Positions 58,044-64,000 of a stretch of 64,000 nt of DNA are shown here, piece by piece. The number at the start of each line of letters is the position of its first letter. Positions within the stretch are counted from its first letter, which is position 1. Location of the stretch: assembly GCA_021780315.1 (NCBI GenBank), contig JAJXYY010000042.1, positions 682,001 through 746,000 of the forward strand, in the 5' to 3' direction. The notes below the pieces were generated by a model. That model was given only the letters and a program-made list of their open reading frames with translations. It did no database searches and was not told the origin of the DNA. Source of the DNA: Acidobacteriota bacterium. Its GTDB lineage: Bacteria > Acidobacteriota > Terriglobia > Terriglobales > Acidobacteriaceae. The position numbers were made by a program, and so were the translations under genes.

Positions 58044-60785
58044 ATGATCCCCAGGCCCGTCCTCCCCGCCGCGCAACTCCTCAGCCTCGTCCTCCTGCTG
58101 CTCCTCACCATCACCGCCCACGCAGCCACCCTGCAGGTCCCCTCCTCCAGCTACCCCACCATCCAGTCCGCCATCAACGCCGCCAGCACCGGCGACACCA
58201 TCCTCGTCGCCCCCGGCACCTACCCCGAAAACCTCACCATCGACACCAAGGAGATCACCCTCCGCAGCTCCGGCGGTGCCGCCACCACCATCCTCAGCGG
58301 CAACACCCTCGGCCCCACCATCCTCATCACCAACACCAAATCCCTCAGCACCACCATCGACAGCTTCACCATCACCGGCGGCGGCAGCACCGTCAACCCA
58401 TCCTACGGAGCCATCTCCGGTCTCGCCCTCTCCAACGCCGGTGCCACCATCACCAACAACATCTTCACCCCCAGCTCCTCCAGCACCATCGAAATCGGCC
58501 TCCACAACGCCAGCGCCACCATCCTCTGCAACCACTTCGATACCGCACCACCCGACCCCCAACACCTCGGCGCAAAGGCGATCGCGATCCTCGGACCCAC
58601 TCCCGTGCTCGACGCCTCCAGCAAACCCGTCCCCGTCATCATCACCGCCAACACCATCACCGGCGACGCCACCGGCCAATCAGGGGATGCGATCGACGGA
58701 ATCATCGATCAATCCCTCATCATCGACAACAACACCATCACCGGAAACGCCAACGGCGTCTACCTCACCAACGACATCATCACCTCGCCGATCACCACCC
58801 TCATCCAGCAAAACATCCTCGCCAACAACGCCTACAGCGCACTCTTCATCAACCGCATCAGTTACCCCCCCTACACCGATCCCGCCGCCGTCTTCATCCT
58901 CAGCAACACCATCGTCAACAACGCCACCACCCTCACCTCCCCATCCCTCACCTCCTCCATCACACTCAACCAGACCTACAGCCAGATCGCCTTCATCAAC
59001 AACATCATCACCCAGGCCACCGCCGCCCCAATCATCGCCTGCTCCCCCGCCACCACCCCACCCATCAGCACCACCCCCACCATCTTTGACCACAACGACC
59101 TCTTCAGCTCCACCGCCAGCCCCATCGCCGCCGCTCCCTGCACCAGCCCCGTCGGCTCCTTCGGCAACCTCTCCGTAGACCCCCAGTTCGTCGACCCCAC
59201 CCACGGCGACTACCACCTCCGCTCCCTCTCCCTCGCCATCGACGCCGGCAACAACAGCGCCCCCTACCCCGCCACCAACGGAGACTTCTCCAGCACGCCC
59301 CGCTTCCAGGACAGCACCGGAAGCCACTACCCCATCATCGACCTCGGAGTCTACGAAGCCCCCGGCCTCCAGGACGCCCAACCCACCACCCTCACCCTAA
59401 CCCCCAACACCTACACCCTCGTCGTGGGCAGCACCGTCACCATCACCGCCACGGCCACCTCCGCCGCCGGCATCCCCACCGGCTCCGTCACCTACTTCGA
59501 AGACAACCAGCCCATCCAACCCACCAGCACCGTCCTCCTCGGCGCCAACGGCGTCACCCCCGTCTCCATTCCCGCTCTCACCCTCGGCGTACACTCCTTC
59601 ACCGTCACCTATCCCGGCCAGGGCAGCTTCACCCCGGCGGTCTCGGTGCCCTTCTACATCCTCGTCACGCCCGCTCCCGTCACTACCACCACCACCACCC
59701 TCACCGCCGTCCCCACCACCATCTCCGGCTTCCAGAACACTACCCTCACCGCCGCCGTCACCAACAACGCCGCCCCCGTCACCACCGGAACCGCCACCTT
59801 CACCGCCAACGGGACCCTCCTCGGCTCCGCACCCCTCTCCACCTCCGGCACCGCCTCCCTCAACGTCAACACCCTCGCCCCCGGAACCTACAACCTCGTC
59901 GCCACCTTCACCGCGACCGCCACCCTCAACGCCAGCACCTCCAACACCGTCGTCGAAACCGTCCTCCCCACCCCCACCGCCATCACCCTCGTCGCCAACC
60001 CCAACACCGCACCCCAGGGAGAACCCGTCACCGTCACCGCCGTCGTCACCGCGCCCGGCACCGCCATCCCCAACGGACAGATCAGCTTCCTCGATGGAGC
60101 CAATCTCCTCCAACTCGCCACCCTCGACGCCTCCGGCACCGCCACCTTCTCCACCTCCTCCCTCGCCATCGGCACCCACACCCTCTCCGCCGTCTACTCC
60201 GCCGAACCCAACTTCGGCCCCTCCCGCTCCAACAACGCCACCGTCGTCATCACCCCCCAGAACTTCACCCTCGCCACCACCCCGGCCACCATCACCCTCC
60301 AGACCCAGCACCACACCTCCCTCCAGATCAACCTCACCGGCCTCGGCGGCTTCACCGACACCATCAACCTCTCCTGCAAAAATCCGCCGCCCCACGTCAC
60401 CTGCTCCTTCCCCGCCAATAACCCCGCCCTCTCCACCACCACTACCTCCGCCAACGTCTCCCTCAACCTCGATACCTCCGCCGTCCTCGGCTACGCCGCC
60501 AACCACCCCCAACCCCGCCCCAACGCACGCCCCGGCCTCCGCACCCTCACCACCATCGCCTTCGCCCTGCTCCTCCCCATCACCCTCGCCACTCGCCGCC
60601 GCCTCCCCATCCGCCTGCTCCTGGTCCTCCTCGCCGCCTCCACCACCATCCTCACCCTCAACGGCTGCAGCGGACTCCTCCCCGCCTCCACTCCGCCCGG
60701 AACCTACACCCTCACCATCTACGCCCACGGCAACGCCACCAACATCAACCACACCACCAACCTCACCCTCATCGTCACCAAATAA
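58044..60785 (+). CDS. Surface protein: right-handed beta-helix, Ig-like repeats, split Ig-like C-terminal module
   Basis: This protein of about 913 residues has a signal peptide ending AHAA. Residues about 30-420 form a pectate-lyase-like beta-helix (YPTIQSAINAASTGDTILV start; repeated NNIF/NTITG turns), the fold of NosD/Chlamydia polymorphic-type proteins. Three Ig-like repeats follow (e.g. TGSVTYFEDNQPI, TGTATFTANGTLLG, NGQISFLDGANLLQ). The C-terminus (60261-60785) is an Ig-like domain split by a hydrophobic hairpin that ends TLNGCSGLL, followed by PGTYTLTIYAHG; the same module ends the gene at 2612-7237. I use the ATG at 58044, with AGGA seven bases upstream; 58038 is an alternative. Probably surface-attached, binding polysaccharide. 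Confidence 0.83.
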   Translation: MIPRPVLPAAQLLSLVLLLLLTITAHAATLQVPSSSYPTIQSAINAASTGDTILVAPGTYPENLTIDTKEITLRSSGGAATTILSGNTLGPTILITNTKSLSTTIDSFTITGGGSTVNPSYGAISGLALSNAGATITNNIFTPSSSSTIEIGLHNASATILCNHFDTAPPDPQHLGAKAIAILGPTPVLDASSKPVPVIITANTITGDATGQSGDAIDGIIDQSLIIDNNTITGNANGVYLTNDIITSPITTLIQQNILANNAYSALFINRISYPPYTDPAAVFILSNTIVNNATTLTSPSLTSSITLNQTYSQIAFINNIITQATAAPIIACSPATTPPISTTPTIFDHNDLFSSTASPIAAAPCTSPVGSFGNLSVDPQFVDPTHGDYHLRSLSLAIDAGNNSAPYPATNGDFSSTPRFQDSTGSHYPIIDLGVYEAPGLQDAQPTTLTLTPNTYTLVVGSTVTITATATSAAGIPTGSVTYFEDNQPIQPTSTVLLGANGVTPVSIPALTLGVHSFTVTYPGQGSFTPAVSVPFYILVTPAPVTTTTTTLTAVPTTISGFQNTTLTAAVTNNAAPVTTGTATFTANGTLLGSAPLSTSGTASLNVNTLAPGTYNLVATFTATATLNASTSNTVVETVLPTPTAITLVANPNTAPQGEPVTVTAVVTAPGTAIPNGQISFLDGANLLQLATLDASGTATFSTSSLAIGTHTLSAVYSAEPNFGPSRSNNATVVITPQNFTLATTPATITLQTQHHTSLQINLTGLGGFTDTINLSCKNPPPHVTCSFPANNPALSTTTTSANVSLNLDTSAVLGYAANHPQPRPNARPGLRTLTTIAFALLLPITLATRRRLPIRLLLVLLAASTTILTLNGCSGLLPASTPPGTYTLTIYAHGNATNINHTTNLTLIVTK

Positions 60786-60902
60786 CCATCACCCATCAGC
60801 AACCGCACCCACCGCCCGCCCGCCCAGCCCACAATTGTTTGCAGAGCGTATTATTCTCCACAGCTTTAACTCAGTTCCCTACACCACCCCGGAGATCCCC
60901 CC

Positions 60903-62756
60903 GTGAAGCCGTCCCTCCTCCGCAACACCCTCGCCGCACTCCTCGTCTCCTTCCTGCCCCTCTCCGCCCACGCCGCCGAAACCGCCAACACCACCCTCCT
61001 CGTCGACATCGACCACCGCCCCGCCACCTCCCTCAACGGCCAGTGGCACACCATCGTCGACCCCTACCAGGACGGCCTCTTCAACTTCCACCACGAAATC
61101 CTCAAAAACGGCTACTTCAACAACGCCACCCAGCCCCCCAACCCCGCCGCCGACCACGGCCCCGTCGAGTACAACTTCGCCACCGCCGCCACCCTCGAAG
61201 TCCCCCGCGACTGGAACACCCAGCAACCCGACCTCTTCTACTACGAGGGCCTCCTCTGGTACCAGCGCGACTTCCAGTACACCCCCCAGCCAAACACCCG
61301 CGCCTTCCTCCACTTCGGAGCCGTCAACTACCAAAGCTACGTCTGGGTCAACGGCATCAGAATCTGCGAGCACGAAGGCGGATTCACCCCCTTCGACTGC
61401 GACGCCACCGCAGCCCTCAAACCCGGCAGCAACTTCGTCATCGTCGCCGCCGACAACTCCCGCAAAGCCGACAACGTCCCCACCCTCCAGACCGACTGGT
61501 GGAACTACGGCGGAATCACCCGCGACGTCTCCCTCGTCCAGGTCCCCTCCACCTTCATCGACGACTACGACCTCCACCTCAGCCGCACCGACCACGACCT
61601 CATCGAGGGCTACGTCCACGTCGAAGGCGCAGCACCCGGCACCGCCGTCACCGTCGCCATCCCCGAACTCCACCTCTTCACCCGCGCCACCCTCGACCCA
61701 CACAACCGAGCACCCATCGCCCTCATCGCCAAAAACCTCACCCTCTGGTCCCCCGAAAACCCCCACCTCTACACCGTCACCCTCACCGCCGGCCCCGACA
61801 AACTCGACGACGTCATGGGCTTCCGCACCGTCGAAGTCCGCGGCACCCAGATCCTCCTCAACGGAGAACCCATCTTCCTCCGCGGCGTCTCCATCCACGC
61901 CGAAGCCCCCTACCGCACCGGACGCGCCGTCTCCCAGCAGGACGTAGACACCCTCCTCAACTGGGCCAAAGACCTCGGCTGCAACTTCGTCCGCCTCGCC
62001 CACTACCCCCACGACCAGCGCATGACCCGCACCACCGACCGCCTCGGTCTCCTCGTCTGGTCCGAGATCCCCGACTACTGGGCCCTCCAGTTCGATAACC
62101 CCGCCGTCCTCGAAAAATCCAAACAGCAACTCCACGAGATGATCCGCCGCGACCGCGACAAAGCCTCCATCATCCTCTGGTCCGTCGCCAACGAAACCCC
62201 CAACACCCCCGCCCGTACCACCTACCTCACCACCATGGCCGACCTCACCCGCCAACTCGACTCCACCCGCCTCGTCACCGCAGCCCTCCTCGTACGTACC
62301 GAAAAAACCCCCACCGGCTCCAACAAAATCGTCGACGACCCCCTCGGCGCAGCCCTCGACGTCATCGGCACCAACGAGTACATCGGCTGGTACGAGCAGA
62401 AACCCTCCGGCGCAGACTCCACCAACTGGGACATCCGCTACCAGAAACCCGTCATCATGTCCGAGTTCGGTGCCGACGCCAAAGCCGGACTCCACGGCTC
62501 CCCCGACCAGCGCTGGACCGAGGAGTATCAGGCCGAAGTCTACAAACATCAACTCCCCATGCTCAACCGCATCCCCCAACTCCGCGGCATGAGCCCCTGG
62601 GTCCTCATGGACTTCCGCTCCCCCCGCCGAACCCTCACCGGTATCCAGGACAACTTCAACCGCAAAGGCCTCGTCTCCGATCAAGGAGTCAAAAAACAAG
62701 CCTTCACCGTCCTCCAAAACGCCTACAAAAACCAAACCGTAGGCAAACCCCAATAA
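60903..62756 (+). CDS. Glycoside hydrolase family 2 enzyme (beta-glucuronidase/galactosidase-like)
   Basis: This 617-residue enzyme has a signal peptide ending AHAA and the three-part GH2 core: a sugar-binding jelly roll with YEGLLWYQRDF and VNYQSYVWVNG, an Ig-like middle domain and a TIM barrel. The acid/base Glu431 lies in SVANETPN and the nucleophile Glu521 in IMSEFGADA. The similarity to beta-glucuronidases (FVRLAHYPH, LGLLVWSEIPDYW) is strong, but substrate specificity in GH2 is hard to predict. The start is GTG, with GGAG nine bases upstream. Exported, so it acts on external plant or microbial glycans. The third palindromic repeat follows the stop by 18 bp. Confidence 0.9.
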   Translation: MKPSLLRNTLAALLVSFLPLSAHAAETANTTLLVDIDHRPATSLNGQWHTIVDPYQDGLFNFHHEILKNGYFNNATQPPNPAADHGPVEYNFATAATLEVPRDWNTQQPDLFYYEGLLWYQRDFQYTPQPNTRAFLHFGAVNYQSYVWVNGIRICEHEGGFTPFDCDATAALKPGSNFVIVAADNSRKADNVPTLQTDWWNYGGITRDVSLVQVPSTFIDDYDLHLSRTDHDLIEGYVHVEGAAPGTAVTVAIPELHLFTRATLDPHNRAPIALIAKNLTLWSPENPHLYTVTLTAGPDKLDDVMGFRTVEVRGTQILLNGEPIFLRGVSIHAEAPYRTGRAVSQQDVDTLLNWAKDLGCNFVRLAHYPHDQRMTRTTDRLGLLVWSEIPDYWALQFDNPAVLEKSKQQLHEMIRRDRDKASIILWSVANETPNTPARTTYLTTMADLTRQLDSTRLVTAALLVRTEKTPTGSNKIVDDPLGAALDVIGTNEYIGWYEQKPSGADSTNWDIRYQKPVIMSEFGADAKAGLHGSPDQRWTEEYQAEVYKHQLPMLNRIPQLRGMSPWVLMDFRSPRRTLTGIQDNFNRKGLVSDQGVKKQAFTVLQNAYKNQTVGKPQ

Positions 62757-62774
62757 CCACACAACCCCGGGCAC

Positions 62775-62800
62775 CCCATGTCTCGCACCTGAGACATGGG
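62775..62800. repeat. Dispersed palindromic repeat, copy 3
   Basis: Arms CCCATGTCTC and GAGACATGGG are identical to the copies at 27627 and 29618; the loop is GCACCT. It is again placed just after a gene (18 bp past the GH2 stop). Confidence 0.85.
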
Positions 62801-62861
62801 AACGTAAATCTACTCTTCAAAAAGCGGCGAACCCACGACCATCGCCTGAGCCCCCTGCTCT

Positions 62862-63986
62862 CTAACTCCGCCAATGCAACGTCACCGGCCCCTGCAACGG
62901 ATGCTCGCCCACACCCTTCAGCCGGGCCTGCTTCAGCGCAAAATACCACTTCGCCGGCTTGTCCGCATCGTCAATCAGCATCAACCCCGGATTCGACCGC
63001 AGCCCCTGCGCCTGCTCCACCATCGTCTGCTGATCCTGCCCCACAAACTTCGCCCCAAAGTACTTTGCTATCGGCGTCACGAACGGCACGTGGTAAAACA
63101 CATTCCACGCCGCCGCCACATCGATCCGGCAGGTTGACGCCGTCACCGGAGTCACCGTCGTCAAGCTCGCAAACCACTTCTCTCCGCACCGAATCGTCTC
63201 GTACCGCCGGTTCGGCAGCACAAAGTCGATCGTCGTCAGGATCGGCTCGCCATACACCCCCAGCAGCTTGTACGGCGCGCTGTTCCCACTCGGAGCATGC
63301 GCCACCATCCGGAACCCCTCCGCGATCGGCTCAAAGTGCTTCGTCTTCTCATGGATGCTCGCCCGGCTGCGCCACCACCACGCCTGGTGCACAAACGGCC
63401 CATGCGCCGGGTCCATCAACCCGATAATCCCGTGGTCCACATTGCAAGGCAAATCCGCCACCAGGTGCGCACTCCGGTACCGCTCCGAAAACTTCGGCAC
63501 CTCCGGAACCCCCGGCAACTCCGTCCCATCCCCCAGCGTCACCCGCCCCGCACCCGGCTCCGGCACATAGACCCACGCATACCCATCCCGCTCCACGCAC
63601 GGGTACGACATCGCATAAATCTTCGTCGGCTCCAGCCCATCATGGCTCGTCAGCGATGGAATCTTCACACACTGCCCCCCACACGGCTCAAACTCCCACC
63701 CGTGGTACTTGCACATCACCGTCTCCCCGTCGAACCACCCCGCCGACAGCGGTATCCCCCGGTGCGGACACAGATCCCGCATCGCAAACACCGTCCCATC
63801 CCGCTTCCGCCCCACCAGCAGCGGAATCCCCAGCAACATCGTCGTCACCGTCTTACCCGCACCCCCCCCCCCCCCCCCCACCGCCGGATACCAGTCCCCA
63901 AAGATCAGCTCCGTCGCCGGTCCCGCCGCACCCGCGCCCATCCCCGCTCCCGCCAACTGCACCAACTCGCTCAACCGCTCCTCCAT
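62862..63986 (-). CDS. Rieske-type aromatic-ring hydroxylase-like oxygenase
   Basis: This 374-residue protein has a Rieske 2Fe-2S site: C73PH75 and C92KYH95 (LCPHRGIPLSAGW, VMCKYHGWEFEP). The C-terminal catalytic half contains DLPCNVDHGIIGLMDPAHGPFVH, whose Asn, Asp and His residues recall the mononuclear iron site of ring-hydroxylating oxygenases such as pheophorbide a oxygenase/vanillate demethylase. The substrate is unknown and no ferredoxin reductase lies nearby. Residues 37-42 are six glycines coded by an 18-bp homopolymer. The start at 63986 is near the window edge; the frame stays open to 64000, so an earlier start is possible. Confidence 0.82.
   Translation of the reverse strand: MEERLSELVQLAGAGMGAGAAGPATELIFGDWYPAVGGGGGGAGKTVTTMLLGIPLLVGRKRDGTVFAMRDLCPHRGIPLSAGWFDGETVMCKYHGWEFEPCGGQCVKIPSLTSHDGLEPTKIYAMSYPCVERDGYAWVYVPEPGAGRVTLGDGTELPGVPEVPKFSERYRSAHLVADLPCNVDHGIIGLMDPAHGPFVHQAWWWRSRASIHEKTKHFEPIAEGFRMVAHAPSGNSAPYKLLGVYGEPILTTIDFVLPNRRYETIRCGEKWFASLTTVTPVTASTCRIDVAAAWNVFYHVPFVTPIAKYFGAKFVGQDQQTMVEQAQGLRSNPGLMLIDDADKPAKWYFALKQARLKGVGEHPLQGPVTLHWRS
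63862..63879. repeat. Homopolymer of 18 C (poly-G on the coding strand)
   Basis: Eighteen consecutive C residues lie inside the 5' part of the Rieske oxygenase gene and code for glycines between the first strand and the Rieske motif. Runs of this length are prone to slippage; a change of one or two bases would shift the frame ahead of the active-site motifs. Confidence 0.95.
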
Positions 63987-64000
63987 CCACCAATCCGCGG

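Noticed and set aside
59397..60752. 451-residue glycine-rich minus-strand open frame
   Set aside because: Antisense shadow of the Ig-like repeats; composition is an artefact of third-position C bias.

Overview
The window looks like a piece of chromosome from an acidobacterium of the class Terriglobia (Granulicella/Edaphobacter/Terriglobus type). This is inferred from the gene content: two Oar-like TonB-dependent receptors with N-terminal carboxypeptidase-regulatory domains, an alternative complex III operon fused to a caa3-type oxidase operon, large secreted proteins with choice-of-anchor-D and Ig-like repeats, a PEP-CTERM-like small protein, and a radical SAM protein of the type linked to membrane-spanning lipids. 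The DNA is GC-rich with strong third-position bias, so most long ORFs opposite real genes are shadows. I see no rRNA, tRNA or CRISPR array.

Layout. 1-8.4 kb: the 5' part of a beta-propeller lipoprotein, a BaiN-like flavoprotein, a 1541-residue secreted BNR/choice-of-anchor-D protein and a nucleotide-sugar epimerase. 8.4-9.9 kb: class II photolyase. 10-23.7 kb (minus strand): one tightly coupled 12-gene respiratory operon, actABCDEF - unknown membrane protein - sco - ctaCDEF, closed by a strong terminator. It would carry electrons from quinol through alternative complex III to an A2-type caa3 oxygen reductase. 24.2-31.9 kb: AlkA glycosylase, GH57/DUF3536 protein, PD40 propeller protein, Tgt and a DedA-rhodanese fusion. 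31.9-39 kb: two tandem TonB-dependent receptors.

39.2-46.7 kb: housekeeping genes (obgE, nadD, rsfS, rlmH) surround a translationally coupled three-gene cassette: a small membrane peptide, a methyltransferase with a kinase-like N-terminal half, and a membrane-anchored alkaline-phosphatase-superfamily enzyme. 47-49 kb: a radical SAM protein resembling archaeal tetraether synthase (Tes) and the proposed bacterial membrane-spanning lipid synthase. 49.1-50.8 kb: a small, less GC-rich accessory patch with a stand-alone integrase-like core-binding domain, a repeat-studded promoter, a strongly structured intergenic element and a YefM/VapC toxin-antitoxin pair.

50.8-64 kb: DUF882 peptidase, YceH, a five-PAS histidine kinase, an orphan phage-tail-sheath C-terminal domain, a PEP-CTERM-like peptide, a second propeller lipoprotein paralogous to the first gene, a beta-helix/Ig-like surface protein, a GH2 glycosidase and a Rieske oxygenase interrupted by an 18-bp poly-C tract. 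A palindromic dispersed repeat occurs three times, each time just after a gene end. The most promising undescribed items are the membrane-spanning-lipid-synthase candidate, the three-gene cassette, the Ig-like C-terminal module split by a membrane hairpin (two copies), the orphan tail-sheath domain and the unknown protein inside the respiratory operon.
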